Below, in pieces: positions 19,797 to 28,568 of a stretch of DNA of 64,000 nt. The translations under genes were made by a program, and so were the position numbers. Under the pieces are notes generated by a model. The model saw only the letters and a program-made list of their open reading frames with translations. It did not search any database and had not been told where the DNA came from. Position 1 is the first letter of the stretch; each line of letters opens with the position of its first letter. This DNA is from Streptomyces sp. V3I8. Lineage in GTDB: Bacteria > Actinomycetota > Actinomycetes > Streptomycetales > Streptomycetaceae. The stretch is taken from assembly GCF_030817535.1 (NCBI RefSeq), contig NZ_JAUSZL010000002.1:3286001-3350000 (forward strand), given 5' to 3'.

Positions 19797-20060
19797 TCAG
19801 CCCTTCGCGGGGGAGGCCTTCCCGCCGGGACCGGACGAGCCGGCGGACCCCGCGGCGGCCGGTGCCTCGGAGTCGGCGTCCTCCTCGAAGTCGACCCTCC
19901 CCAGCTGCCGGTTCATCGACTTCATCAGACCCCATACCGCCAGGGCCATCACCGCGAAGACGATGAATCCGAGGACACCGGGGGTGACCTTGTTCTCGTC
20001 GACCTCCTTGGCGAGAGGGACGAGGTGCGTCAGTGCCAGGCTTGCGCTCATGTCAGGCAT
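19797..20060 (-). CDS. Small single-TM protein downstream of mca
   Basis: About 87 residues: MPDMSASLALTHLVPLAKEV, then one membrane helix (VLGFIVFAVMALAVWGLMKSM) and an acidic, Ala/Gly-rich tail. The start ATG overlaps the mca stop by 8 bp (an ATG at 20051 is an alternative), so the two genes are co-transcribed and translationally coupled. It is a conserved actinobacterial companion of mca by my recollection; function unknown. Confidence 0.8.
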   Translation of the reverse strand: MPDMSASLALTHLVPLAKEVDENKVTPGVLGFIVFAVMALAVWGLMKSMNRQLGRVDFEEDADSEAPAAAGSAGSSGPGGKASPAKG

Positions 20061-20934
20061 TGTCCCGGATGCCCGCGAAGAGGTCGTCCTCGGGGAGGGA
20101 CGTATCGACGAGGGACTTCGCCAGCTCGTACTCCTCCGTCGGCCAGACCTCCCGCTGGAGCTCCAGCGGGACGCGGAACCAGCCGCCGTCGGGGTCGATC
20201 TGCGTGGCGTGCGCGATGAGGGCCTTGTCACGGATCTCGAAGAAGTCCGCGCAGGGCACGTGCGTCGTCAGCGTGCGCTCGGTGCGCTCGAACTCGTCCC
20301 ACCGCTTGAGCCAGTCCCCGTACGGCGACTCCATCCCCCGGTCCAGCAGGGCCCGGTGCAGCGCCTCGGTGCGGGGGCGGTTGAAGCCCTGGTTGTAGTA
20401 GAGCTTCCGGGCCTGGAAGGCCGGGCCGAACTCCGACTCCGGGTACTTCTCGGTGTCGGCCGCGCCCTCGAACGCCACCATCGAGATCTTGTGGGTCATG
20501 ATGTGGTCCGGGTGCGGGTACCCGCCGTTCTCGTCGTAGGTGGTGATCACCTGCGGACGGAAGGAGCGGATCCTGCGGACCAGCTCGCCGGCGGCCTTGT
20601 CGATGTCCTCCAGGGCGAAGCAGCCCTCGGGCAGCGGCGGCAGCGGGTCGCCCTCCGGCAGGCCCGAGTCCACGAAACCGAGCCACTCCTGCTTGACGCC
20701 CAGGATCTCGCGGGCCTCGTCCATCTCCTTCTTGCGTACCTCGTGGATGTGCTCCTCGACGTACTTGTCGCCCTGCAGTTTGGGGTTGAGGATGGAGCCG
20801 CGCTCCCCGCCCGTGCAGGTCACGACCAGCACGTCCACCCCCTCGGACACGTACTTCGCCATGGTGGCCGCGCCCTTCGACGACTCGTCGTCGGGGTGGG
20901 CGTGCACGGCCATCAGTCGCAGCTGGTCAGTCAA
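20053..20934 (-). CDS. mca: Mycothiol S-conjugate amidase
   Basis: 293 residues of the LmbE/PIG-L zinc deacetylase family. The zinc and catalytic motif AVHAHPDDES is at residues 9-18 (H13, D15, D16), and the second zinc motif is YPHPDHIM near 143. Mca cleaves mycothiol S-conjugates of electrophiles and antibiotics to give a mercapturate for export and GlcN-Ins for recycling. Start is TTG (GAGG about ten bases upstream); the family N-terminus MTDQLRLMAVHAHPDDE supports it. A near-consensus sigma-R promoter lies 60 bp upstream, consistent with the reported control of mca by the thiol-stress sigma factor in S. coelicolor. Length is typical. Confidence 0.95.
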   Translation of the reverse strand: MTDQLRLMAVHAHPDDESSKGAATMAKYVSEGVDVLVVTCTGGERGSILNPKLQGDKYVEEHIHEVRKKEMDEAREILGVKQEWLGFVDSGLPEGDPLPPLPEGCFALEDIDKAAGELVRRIRSFRPQVITTYDENGGYPHPDHIMTHKISMVAFEGAADTEKYPESEFGPAFQARKLYYNQGFNRPRTEALHRALLDRGMESPYGDWLKRWDEFERTERTLTTHVPCADFFEIRDKALIAHATQIDPDGGWFRVPLELQREVWPTEEYELAKSLVDTSLPEDDLFAGIRDNA

Positions 20935-20995
20935 AACTCAATCCTCAGCAAGTCGGCGCCCCCGTGTGGAACGGCGCGGTCGGCACTCCTATAGT

Positions 20996-21021
20996 GACCG
21001 AACCGGCGGGCGAAAAATTCC
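20996..21021 (-). promoter_or_regulatory. Sigma-R type promoter of mca
   Basis: Minus strand reads GGAAT, 18 bases, GTC, against the sigma-R consensus GGAAT-N18/19-GTT. The leader to the TTG start would be about 55 bases. Thiol-oxidative stress induction is expected. Confidence 0.65.
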
Positions 21022-21060
21022 GGGCCCCGAACTCCGCCCCCCGCCCCGGAGAGGACGACC

Positions 21061-21453
21061 ATGAGTACGGTGCAGCTGCCCGAGGGCCGGTACGGCCGCT
21101 CCACGGACGGGCGCGCCGACCGCAGGCTCAAGGTCATCGGTTCCGTGCTCGGGGTGGCCCTGCTCGCCCTGGTCGGATTCTTCGCCTTCCACTACGTGGC
21201 CGGGAACAGGATCAGCGCCGAGGTCATCAGCTTCGACACCTCGGACTCCGCCGTGAAGGTGCACCTGGAGGTCCGCAAGGACCCGGGCGTCACGGGCTAC
21301 TGCACGATCCGCTCCCAGGCCGAGGACGGCGCCGAGGTAGGCCGCGCGGACTTCCGGTTCGGCCAGGACGCGACCCGCGTCGACAAGGTCCTCACGCTCC
21401 GCACGACGGCCCCCGGCACGACCGCCGAGCTGCTCGGCTGTCACGCGGACTGA
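21061..21453 (+). CDS. DUF4307 membrane-anchored protein
   Basis: 130 residues with a basic N-terminus (RYGRSTDGRADRRLK), one membrane helix (VIGSVLGVALLALVGFFAFHYVA, residues 25-47) and an extracytoplasmic beta-rich domain with two Cys (GYCTIRS, LLGCHAD) that may pair. This is the standard DUF4307 layout found next to mca in actinobacteria. It is divergent from mca. No function is known. ATG follows GGAGAGGACGACC. Confidence 0.88.
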   Translation: MSTVQLPEGRYGRSTDGRADRRLKVIGSVLGVALLALVGFFAFHYVAGNRISAEVISFDTSDSAVKVHLEVRKDPGVTGYCTIRSQAEDGAEVGRADFRFGQDATRVDKVLTLRTTAPGTTAELLGCHAD

Positions 21454-21688
21454 CCGCGTACGCACGGGGCGCCCGCGACCGCACGGGGCGCCTGCGGCGG
21501 GGCGTCCGCGACACTGACGGGCATCACTCCGACTCCTCGCAGCTGACCTGCGGCGACGTAGTTCTGGTGCCTTATGTCCTCCCCGCGGGGCCCGTCAATT
21601 GTTAGGCTCGTGGTTTCGCCCACCGGAGAAGGAACATTCTTCTGAGTAGGGCGATGCTTTGTATTCCCAGTACCTACGAGGAGCACCT

Positions 21689-22186
21689 GTGACCCAGACC
21701 AGCGAGAACGTCACCTGGCTGACCCAGGAGGCATACAACCAGCTCAAGGCCGAGCTGGAGTACCTGTCTGGTCCTGCGCGCACGGAGATCACTGCCAAGA
21801 TCGCGGCCGCGCGCGAGGAGGGCGACCTGCGCGAGAACGGCGGGTACCACGCCGCCAAGGAGGAGCAGGGCAAGCAGGAGCTCCGGGTGCGCCAGCTGAC
21901 CCAGCTCCTGGAGAACGCCAAGGTGGGCGAGGCTCCGGCGGCCGACGGCGCGGTGGCGCCCGGCATGGTGGTGACCATCGCCTTCGACGGCGACGAGGAC
22001 GACACGCTCACGTTCCTGCTCGCCTCGCGCGAATACGCGAGCACCGACATCGAGACGTACTCGCCGCAGTCCCCGCTGGGCTCCGGCGTGAACGGCAAGA
22101 AGATCGGGGAGCAGGCCCAGTACGAGCTGCCGAACGGCAAGCTCGCCTCGGTGAAGGTCCTCGAAGCCAAGCCGTACGCCGCGTAA
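21689..22186 (+). CDS. greA: Transcription elongation factor GreA
   Basis: 165 residues from GTG 21689 with GAGGAG upstream. The N-terminal coiled coil (WLTQEAYNQLKAELEYLSGP ... EGDLRENGGYHAAKEEQGK) carries the acidic tip DLRENGGY that enters the RNA polymerase secondary channel and stimulates transcript cleavage. The C-terminal FKBP-like domain ends with SPQSPLGSGVNGKKIGEQ. Length is typical. Acts in the cytoplasm to rescue backtracked polymerase. Monocistronic between DUF4307 and the convergent ilvA. Confidence 0.95.
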   Translation: MTQTSENVTWLTQEAYNQLKAELEYLSGPARTEITAKIAAAREEGDLRENGGYHAAKEEQGKQELRVRQLTQLLENAKVGEAPAADGAVAPGMVVTIAFDGDEDDTLTFLLASREYASTDIETYSPQSPLGSGVNGKKIGEQAQYELPNGKLASVKVLEAKPYAA

Positions 22187-22212
22187 CCCCGTCCACCGCG
22201 TCGCCCTGGCGA

Positions 22213-22239
22213 GCCCCCGGTGCCTGCGGCGCCGGGGGC
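22213..22239. terminator. Hairpin terminator between greA and ilvA
   Basis: GCCCCCGG ... CCGGGGGC with further pairing (GC/GC) around a short loop, followed by TTCT on the plus strand; placed between the convergent genes. Confidence 0.65.
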
Positions 22240-22264
22240 TTCTCCGTGCCGGTGCGGACCGCCC

Positions 22265-23494
22265 TCAGTCGATGACCGTGTAGCCCGCCCGCCGCAGCGC
22301 CGCGTTCACCTCGGCGCAGTGCTCGGGCCCCTTCGTCTCCAGGTGCAGCTCGACCTCCACCTCCGTGAGCCCGAGCCGGGGATCGGTCCGTACGTGGCTC
22401 ACGTCGAGGACGTTGGCGTCCGCCACCGACAACACCCCGAGAAGTGTGGCCAGGGCGCCGGGCCGGTCCGTCAGCCGCAGCGTGACCGCCAGGTAGCGGC
22501 CGTTCGCGGCCATGCCGTGGCGCAGGATGCGCTGGATCAGCAGCGGGTCCACGTTCCCGCCGGACAGCAGGGCGACGACCGGGCCCTCGAAGGCACCCGG
22601 CTCGCTCATGATCGCCGCGACCGGGCTCGCCCCGGCGGGCTCGACGACCAGCTTGGCCCGCTCCAGGCAGAGCAGCAGCGCACTGGAGAGCGCGTCCTCG
22701 GAGACCGTACGGACCTCGTCCACCAGGTCGTCGATGATCCGGAACGGCACGTCCCCGGGCCGCCCGACCCTGATCCCGTCGGCCATCGTCGCCGGGTTCT
22801 CGACCGACACCGGCCGCCCCGCCGCCAGCGAGGGCGGGTACGCGGCCGCGCCCGCCGCCTGCACCCCCACGATCCGCACGTCCGGCCGCAGGGCCTTCAC
22901 CGCGACCGCGATCCCCGCGGCGAGACCGCCGCCGCCGATCCCCACGACGATGGTGCGCACCTCGGGGCACTGCTCCAGGATCTCCAGCCCGACCGTGCCC
23001 TGTCCGGCGATGATGTCCGGATGGTCGAAGGGGTGGATGAAGACCGCGCCCGTGCGCGCCGCGTACTCCTGGGCCGCGGCCAGCGTCTCGTCCAGCACCG
23101 TGCCGTACGAGCGCACCTCGGCGCCGTAGTGCCGGGTCGCCGCGACCTTCGGCAGCGGCGCGCCCGCCGGCATGAACACCGTCGAACGCACCCCGAGCAG
23201 GGAGGAGGCCAGGGCGACGCCCTGCGCGTGGTTGCCCGCGCTCGCCGCGACGACCCCGGCGGCCCGCTCCTCGGGGAGGAGCCCCGCGATCCGCACGTAC
23301 GCGCCGCGCAGCTTGAACGAACCCGTGCGCTGCAGGTTCTCGCACTTGAGGAGCACCGGCGCGCCCACCAGCCGCGACAGGTGCCGGCTGCCCTCCATGG
23401 CGGTCGTCCGCGCCACGCCCGAGAGCATCTTCTGCGCTCCCCGCACGTCGTCGAGGGTCACCGGCGGCAAGGAGTCGGCCGTGCGATAGCTCAT
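22265..23494 (-). CDS. ilvA: Threonine ammonia-lyase (threonine dehydratase)
   Basis: 409 residues from ATG 23494 (a GTG six bases upstream is an alternative). PLP fold type II: LLKCENLQRTGSFKLRGAYV holds the PLP lysine, SAGNHAQGVAL the substrate loop, and VGIGGGGLAAGIA the phosphate-binding glycine loop. The C-terminal ACT domain (YLAVTLRLTDRPGALATLLG ... EVELHLETKG) fits allosteric or related regulation. It deaminates threonine (and serine) to 2-oxobutanoate, feeding isoleucine and propionyl-CoA-type precursors. Single ACT domain suggests the shorter, less isoleucine-sensitive class. Confidence 0.93.
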   Translation of the reverse strand: MSYRTADSLPPVTLDDVRGAQKMLSGVARTTAMEGSRHLSRLVGAPVLLKCENLQRTGSFKLRGAYVRIAGLLPEERAAGVVAASAGNHAQGVALASSLLGVRSTVFMPAGAPLPKVAATRHYGAEVRSYGTVLDETLAAAQEYAARTGAVFIHPFDHPDIIAGQGTVGLEILEQCPEVRTIVVGIGGGGLAAGIAVAVKALRPDVRIVGVQAAGAAAYPPSLAAGRPVSVENPATMADGIRVGRPGDVPFRIIDDLVDEVRTVSEDALSSALLLCLERAKLVVEPAGASPVAAIMSEPGAFEGPVVALLSGGNVDPLLIQRILRHGMAANGRYLAVTLRLTDRPGALATLLGVLSVADANVLDVSHVRTDPRLGLTEVEVELHLETKGPEHCAEVNAALRRAGYTVID

Positions 23495-23638
23495 GACCAC
23501 CAGTCTCGCAGTTCACACCGCGCGGCACCGGTCGTGACCAACGGCCGAGACCGGTTTGCCCAGCGCCCGTACGGCCCGCCCCCCGTCCGCGTACTCTGTC
23601 CCCCAACCCAGCCCCACGCATGAATAGAGCCCCCGGCC

Positions 23639-24157
23639 ATGCCCACAACACCTGGAATGTCGATGGACATGACGACCGCCGGTGACACCGGTCTTCTCGA
23701 AACGCTGCAGCACGAGGTCGCGGTGTTCGCCCGCCGTGCCGAACAGACCCGGCTCGGCGGGGTCGGCCAGGTGCGCAACTCCATGGACCGCGCGGCGTAC
23801 CTGCTGCTCAACCGCCTCGACAAAGAGGGGCCGATGGGCGTCAAGGCGCTCGCCGCGAGCATGGGCATCGACTCGTCGACGGTCACCCGGCAGGTGGCCC
23901 CGCTGGTCGACACCGGCCTCGTCAAGCGCACCTCCCACCCGGAGGACGGGCGTGCCGTGGTGCTCCAGCTGTCGCCGCGCGGGCTCTCCCGGCTGGACGA
24001 AGTACGTTCCTCCAGGCGGCAGTTGATGGCCGAGCTGACCGACGAGTGGTCGCCCGAGGAGCGCGAGGCCTTCTGCTCGCTGCTCACCCGCTTCAACGTC
24101 GCGCTCTCCACCCGGATGGCCGCGTCACCGTCCGTGGACGCACCGGCCCCCTCCTGA
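23639..24157 (+). CDS. MarR-family transcriptional regulator
   Basis: 172 residues. The winged-helix core reads YLLLNRLDKEGPMGVKALAA, SMGIDSSTVTRQVAPLVDTG (recognition helix), then HPEDGRAVVLQLSPRG (wing), flanked by N- and C-terminal dimerisation helices. It is divergent from ilvA with ~145 bp between starts, so it may regulate itself or a distant target; ligand unknown. Start could be ATG 23639 or ATG 23657 (MSMDMTT); neither has an obvious ribosome site. Confidence 0.88.
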   Translation: MPTTPGMSMDMTTAGDTGLLETLQHEVAVFARRAEQTRLGGVGQVRNSMDRAAYLLLNRLDKEGPMGVKALAASMGIDSSTVTRQVAPLVDTGLVKRTSHPEDGRAVVLQLSPRGLSRLDEVRSSRRQLMAELTDEWSPEEREAFCSLLTRFNVALSTRMAASPSVDAPAPS

Positions 24158-24420
24158 ACCGCCCGCACGCGCTCCTGGCCACACCGCCCCGCACACGCCC
24201 GTACGCGTGCGCGCGTGCCGGGATTCCTCGCCCGTCCGGCCGTCCCGCCCGGTCGCGGCGCCCCGTCGTCCCGTAACCGTCTCGTGCCGTCGCACCCCGT
24301 CTCGCGCCGGCCTCTTGACCAGGGGCCGCGGCTGGCCTCATATGAGATCGGGTCCCGGCGTACGCGGCTGTCCTCGGCGTACGTCCCCAGGGGCCCGGTT
24401 CCCCACGGTCGGGAGGCGCG

Positions 24421-24930
24421 GTGCGAAAGCGGCAGGCGTCCCGGAACGCCCGCCGTACCCGGGAGTTCGAAGCGTTCGTCGCGGGTGCGGGAGGGCGGCT
24501 GCTGCATGCCGCCACCCTGCTCACCGCGGAGCCGCGCACCGGCAATCCGCGCGCGCGGCGCCTGCTCACCGCGGCCCTGGCCCACACGTACGCCGTCTGG
24601 GACCGGCTGCACGGCGAGGACCCGTACGACCGGGCCCGGCAGTACATGGCGGTGCGCTTCGCGCGCGGGGCCTGGCACCAGCACGGGGGGCTGGGCCGGA
24701 CACACCTGCGCGGCCGCTCGGCCCCCGACGGCGTCCTGCGCCACCTCACCCCCCAGGAACGCCTGATCCTCGTGCTGCGGCTGTACGAGGGCGTCGCGGA
24801 GGAACAGGCCGCGGCCCTGCTGGGACTGCCGGCCGAGCGCGTACGGGTGATCTGCGCGCGGGCCGTGGCGACGCTGCTGCACCCGCCGCGGGAAGCCGCC
24901 GCGCCAATCGCGAAGGTGGTGCCGTCATGA
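24421..24930 (+). CDS. Sigma-70-like (ECF/SigE-type region 4) protein
   Basis: 169 residues, GTG start behind GGGAGGCGCG. The C-terminal half has region-4 features: LRHLTPQERLILVLRLYEGV, EEQAAALLGLPAERVRVICAR (helix-turn-helix). The N-terminal half (FEAFVAGAGGRLLHAATLLT) matches the start of SigE-family ECF sigma factors, but region 2 is weak. It overlaps the next small membrane gene by four bases (ATGA), the arrangement of sigma/anti-sigma pairs. About 260 bp upstream hold no gene that I can support. Confidence 0.75.
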   Translation: MRKRQASRNARRTREFEAFVAGAGGRLLHAATLLTAEPRTGNPRARRLLTAALAHTYAVWDRLHGEDPYDRARQYMAVRFARGAWHQHGGLGRTHLRGRSAPDGVLRHLTPQERLILVLRLYEGVAEEQAAALLGLPAERVRVICARAVATLLHPPREAAAPIAKVVPS

Positions 24931-25178
24931 GCCCGGTGAGCCGCTGGGAGGCCGATGCCCGGCGCATCCTGGACGAGCCGCAGCCGTCCGTCCCCCCGGA
25001 GATCTACACGGAGGCGGTCCGCAGGGGCGGCCGGATGCTGCGCCGCCGGACGGCCGCCCGCCGCCTGATGTGGCTGCTGCTGCTCGCGGCGGCCGTGGCG
25101 TTCGTGGTGTGGATGTCGGTCGCCCGGCCGTGGGTGGAGCCGCCGTCGGAGACGACTCCACCGCTGACGGGCTGGTGA
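24927..25178 (+). CDS. Small single-TM protein, possible anti-sigma partner
   Basis: 83 residues: a soluble N-terminus (WEADARRILDEPQPSVPPEI), a basic stretch (GGRMLRRRTAARR), one membrane helix (LMWLLLLAAAVAFVVWMSV) and a short outer tail. The ATG overlaps the upstream sigma-like gene stop. It lacks a ZAS zinc motif, so an anti-sigma role rests only on gene order. Confidence 0.7.
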   Translation: MSPVSRWEADARRILDEPQPSVPPEIYTEAVRRGGRMLRRRTAARRLMWLLLLAAAVAFVVWMSVARPWVEPPSETTPPLTGW

Positions 25179-25269
25179 GCCCGGACCGCCGGGAGGCCGG
25201 CGGGGCCGGTGGTCCGGCCGGCCCGGGGCCTGCTGGAGAACCTCTGCCCCGGGACCCGCTCCAGGTCCT

Positions 25270-26424
25270 CTACGCCAGGGCCTGCTTGAGGTCCTCGAGG
25301 AGGTCGTCGACGTTCTCGATGCCCACGGAGAGGCGCACCAGGTCGGCGGGGACCTCCAGGAGGGACCCGGCGACGGACGCGTGCGTCATCCGTCCCGGGT
25401 GCTCGATCAGGGACTCGACGCCGCCCAGGGACTCCCCCAGGGTGAACACCCTGGCGCGGTTGCAGACCTCGACGGCCGCCTCCTCGCCGCCCTCGACCCG
25501 GAAGGAGACCATGCCGCCGAACGACCGCATCTGCTTGGCGGCGGTCTCGTGACCGGGGTGCTCCGGCAGGCCCGGGTACAGCACGCGCGTCACGCGCGCG
25601 TGCCGGGTGAGCATCTCGGCGACCTGGGTGGCGTTCTCGCTGTGCCGGTCCATGCGGACGGCGAGCGTCTTGATGCCGCGCAGCACCAGCCAGGCGTCCA
25701 TGGGACCGGCCACCGCGCCCATGGCGTTCTGGTGGTAGGCGAGCTCCTCGCCGAGCTCCTGGTCGGCGACCACGAGCGCACCGCCGACGACGTCCGAGTG
25801 GCCGCCCATGTACTTGGTCAGCGAGTGCACGACGACGTCCGCGCCGAGCGCGAGCGGCTGCTGGAGGTAGGGGCTGGCGAAGGTGTTGTCGACGACCAGC
25901 TTCGCGCCGGTCTCGCGCGCGACGTGCGAGAGCGCGGCGATGTCGGTGATGCCGAGGAGCGGGTTGGAGGGGGTCTCCACCCAGACGGCCTTCGTCCTCG
26001 GGGTGATGGCGGCCCGTACGGCCGCGGGGTCGCTGGTGTCGGCGACCGACCACTCCACCCCCCACCGCGAGACGACCTTCGCGAACAGACGGAACGTGCC
26101 GCCGTACGCGTCGTTGGGGATGACCACGTGGTCGCCGGGGCTGAGCAGCGTACGCAACAGGCAGTCCTCGGCCGCCAGTCCGGACGCGAACGCGAGTCCG
26201 CGGCGGCCGCCCTCCAGGGCCGCGAGGTTCTCCTCCAGGGCCGTCCTGGTCGGGTTGGCGCTGCGGCTGTACTCGTAGCCGCCGCGCAGGCCTCCGACGC
26301 CGTCCTGCTTATAGGTCGAAACCTGGTAGATCGGCGGGACGACCGCGCCGGTGAGGGGATCGGCGGTGTTGCCCGCGTGGATCGCCACGGTTTCGAAGTG
26401 CTGGCTGATGTGCCTGTCGCTCAT
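25270..26424 (-). CDS. metB: Cystathionine gamma-synthase
   Basis: 384 residues from ATG 26424 (MSDRHISQHFETVAIHAGNT). Cys/Met-metabolism PLP family: YEYSRSANPTRTALEENLAA, ASGLAAEDCLL, NDAYGGTFRLF, WVETPSNPLLG, LVVDNTFASPYLQQPLALGA, and the PLP lysine in VVHSLTKYMGGHSD. C-terminal SLGGVESLIEHPGRMTHASV separates gamma-synthase/lyase types from beta-lyases. Joins cysteine and O-succinyl or O-acetyl homoserine to cystathionine; a cystathionine gamma-lyase role cannot be excluded. No operon partner. Confidence 0.9.
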   Translation of the reverse strand: MSDRHISQHFETVAIHAGNTADPLTGAVVPPIYQVSTYKQDGVGGLRGGYEYSRSANPTRTALEENLAALEGGRRGLAFASGLAAEDCLLRTLLSPGDHVVIPNDAYGGTFRLFAKVVSRWGVEWSVADTSDPAAVRAAITPRTKAVWVETPSNPLLGITDIAALSHVARETGAKLVVDNTFASPYLQQPLALGADVVVHSLTKYMGGHSDVVGGALVVADQELGEELAYHQNAMGAVAGPMDAWLVLRGIKTLAVRMDRHSENATQVAEMLTRHARVTRVLYPGLPEHPGHETAAKQMRSFGGMVSFRVEGGEEAAVEVCNRARVFTLGESLGGVESLIEHPGRMTHASVAGSLLEVPADLVRLSVGIENVDDLLEDLKQALA

Positions 26425-26556
26425 GGGCACCGAGGGTAGTCCGCCCGCGGGCATGGTGACGGCGGACGTGCCCTCACCGGGGCCGTCCCGGAGGTTTTCC
26501 ACAGGAGTCGCGGACCTGGTTGGTCAATTGTCGGGCCCGTCTGGTTCGCTTGTGGC

Positions 26557-27675
26557 ATGGAGATTCTCTGGGTCCTGATGGCCCTGCTCATGATCGGGTT
26601 CGCCCTGGGGCCGATTCTGAGGCGCAGGCGGGTCGGTATCCAGCAGGTCGCCCCCGGCGACCCGGACGGAGCCGACCCGGCGAACTACGGCTTCCTGCGC
26701 CAGGAGGAGCTGGACATCCGCATGCCCGGCCCCGACCAGGACCTGCTGGAGGTCCTCGACCTGGTGCAGCGCACCCAGGACCACCGCGCGGCCGCACAGC
26801 TCCTCGCCGGTACGGAGACGGAGGGCGAGCGGCGCTGGCAGCGCGTCCAGGCCTTCGCCGGCGCCGCCTCGCTCGAACTGCAGCAGCGTCCCGGCGGCGT
26901 GAGCGACAGCCCCGGCGGGCAGTGGCTGCGGGTGTGGCGGGCCGAGCAGGCCAAGGACGCGGGCGGCGCCGCCGTGCACGCGGAGTTCCTGGTGCAGCAG
27001 GCGTGGCGTACGTCGTCGCCGGGGACGGACGAGTTCCGGATCATCATGGAGGAGGCGCGGGCGGCCTGTGACGACGCGGCGCTGCTGGCTCCGGGCGACC
27101 CGATCCCGTACATCATCGAGCTGTCGGTGGCCCGTGGGCTGGCGTACTCGCAGCCGGAGTTCGAGAAGCTCTGGCTGAAGATCCTGGACCGCGCTCCCGC
27201 GCACATGGGAGCGCATCTGGCGGCGCTGCACTACTGGTGCGAGAAGTGGCACGGCTCGCGGGAGACGGCGTACTCGTTCGCGGAGGCGGCCGCGGCGCGC
27301 GCCCCGAAGGGCTCGCTGCTGGCGGCCATGCCGCTGTTCGCGGTCTTCGAGCACCTCCCCGAGGTGAACCTCGTGAGCGGCTTCCACCAGAGCGAGGTCG
27401 TGACCAGGGCGGTCCACGGGGCGCTCTACGCGGTCCACTCGGCGCGCCCCGACGACCCGATGCTCGCCCACGTGCGCCATCTGCTGGTTTTCTTCCTGGT
27501 CCGCGGCGAGCGCTGGTCGGAGGCGATGGACCAGCTGGTGCACGTGGACGGTCACGTGGGCGCCCTGCCGTGGACCCTGACGCGGGACCCGGCGGCGGAC
27601 TACGCGGTGTACCGCGCGCTGGCGGTGGCGGGCTACGAGGCGAACGGCGGGAGTCCGGCGACGCTGTCCCTCTGA
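26557..27675 (+). CDS. Conserved membrane-anchored helical-repeat protein
   Basis: 372 residues with an N-terminal membrane helix (MEILWVLMALLMIGFALGPI) followed by RRRR and a soluble helical domain rich in TPR-like phrases (VQRTQDHRAAAQLLAG, AWRTSSPGTDEF, WLKILDRAPAHMGAHLAALH, HYWCEKWHGSRETAYSFAEA). I recall homologues throughout Streptomyces as hypothetical proteins. The cytosolic repeats suggest a scaffold. Starts 132 bp from the divergent metB start. Confidence 0.8.
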   Translation: MEILWVLMALLMIGFALGPILRRRRVGIQQVAPGDPDGADPANYGFLRQEELDIRMPGPDQDLLEVLDLVQRTQDHRAAAQLLAGTETEGERRWQRVQAFAGAASLELQQRPGGVSDSPGGQWLRVWRAEQAKDAGGAAVHAEFLVQQAWRTSSPGTDEFRIIMEEARAACDDAALLAPGDPIPYIIELSVARGLAYSQPEFEKLWLKILDRAPAHMGAHLAALHYWCEKWHGSRETAYSFAEAAAARAPKGSLLAAMPLFAVFEHLPEVNLVSGFHQSEVVTRAVHGALYAVHSARPDDPMLAHVRHLLVFFLVRGERWSEAMDQLVHVDGHVGALPWTLTRDPAADYAVYRALAVAGYEANGGSPATLSL

Positions 27676-27698
27676 GCGGCGCCGCGGGCACCGCGTCC

Positions 27699-27724
27699 GG
27701 AATGCCGGGGCGCGTGCCCGCGTT
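27699..27724 (+). promoter_or_regulatory. Perfect sigma-R consensus promoter of msrA
   Basis: GGAAT at 27699-27703, 18 bases, GTT at 27722-27724, an exact match to GGAAT-N18-GTT, 47 bp before the msrA start. Predicts induction by thiol-oxidative stress. Confidence 0.75.
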
Positions 27725-27770
27725 GCCGTGACCGGCCGCCGTCCTGGCCGGCCACCGCAGAGGAGGGCCC

Positions 27771-28439
27771 ATGTTCCAGTACGGCCGTACACCGAGGCTG
27801 CCCACCGCCGAGGAGGCGCTGCGCGGCCGCTCCCGGCCGATGTACGCGGTTCCCGAGCGGCACACCGTGCTCGGCACCCGGCTGCTGGGCCCGTACCCCG
27901 CGGGCCTGGAGGTCGCCGACTTCGGCATGGGCTGCTTCTGGGGCGCGGAGCGCCTGTTCTGGAAGCTCCCGGCCGGCGTCCGCACGACCCTGGTCGGCTA
28001 CCAGGGCGGCTTCACCGAGCACCCCGCGTACGAGGAGGTCTGCTCGGGCCTGACGGGCCACGCCGAGGTGGTGCGTGTGGTGCACGACCCCGCCGTGATC
28101 CCGTACGAGAGCCTGCTGAAGCTCTTCTGGGAGTCCCACGACCCGACGCGGGGCTTCCGCCAGGGCAACGACGTGGGCACCCAGTACCGCTCCGCGATCC
28201 ACACCCACACCCCGGCCCAGGCCGCCGCGGCGGAGGCCTCCCGCACGGCGTACCAGAAGGCCCTGACGTACGCCGGCCGCGGCACGATCACGACGGAGAT
28301 CCTCCCCGCTCAGGACCGCCCGTTCTACCCGGCGGAGGCCCACCACCAGCAGTACCTGGACAAGAACCCGGCGGGGTACTGCGGGATCGACGGGACGGGG
28401 GTCTCGTGCCCCGTGGGTGTGGCGGGAGCCGGTGGCTGA
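27771..28439 (+). CDS. msrA: Peptide methionine-S-sulfoxide reductase
   Basis: 222 residues with the catalytic motif MGCFWGAE (C55), [50 protein letters not shown], and the C-terminal [13 protein letters not shown] with CPVG supplying resolving cysteines. Reduces the S-epimer of methionine sulfoxide in proteins using thioredoxin. The ~45-residue N-terminal extension is typical of actinobacterial MsrA. GAGGAGGG precedes the ATG. A perfect sigma-R promoter is just upstream. A second, shorter msrA-type gene converges on it. Confidence 0.95.
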   Translation: MFQYGRTPRLPTAEEALRGRSRPMYAVPERHTVLGTRLLGPYPAGLEVADFGMGCFWGAERLFWKLPAGVRTTLVGYQGGFTEHPAYEEVCSGLTGHAEVVRVVHDPAVIPYESLLKLFWESHDPTRGFRQGNDVGTQYRSAIHTHTPAQAAAAEASRTAYQKALTYAGRGTITTEILPAQDRPFYPAEAHHQQYLDKNPAGYCGIDGTGVSCPVGVAGAGG

Positions 28440-28475
28440 GTGTCCTGCGCGGCGGGAGCCGGTGGACACGCCGCG

Positions 28476-28512
28476 GGCGCCGCCGACCGGTTGTGATCCG
28501 GTGGGCGGCGCC
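28476..28512. terminator. Bidirectional terminator between the two msrA genes
   Basis: GGCGCCGCC(G)ACCGG and CCGGT(G)GGCGGCGCC form a near-perfect ~15-bp stem with a 7-base loop between convergent genes. Confidence 0.7.
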
Positions 28513-28568
28513 CTGGGTGCCGGGGTACCGCACACGCGGCCGGCCGGTACGTGCGGATGCGGGTGCGG

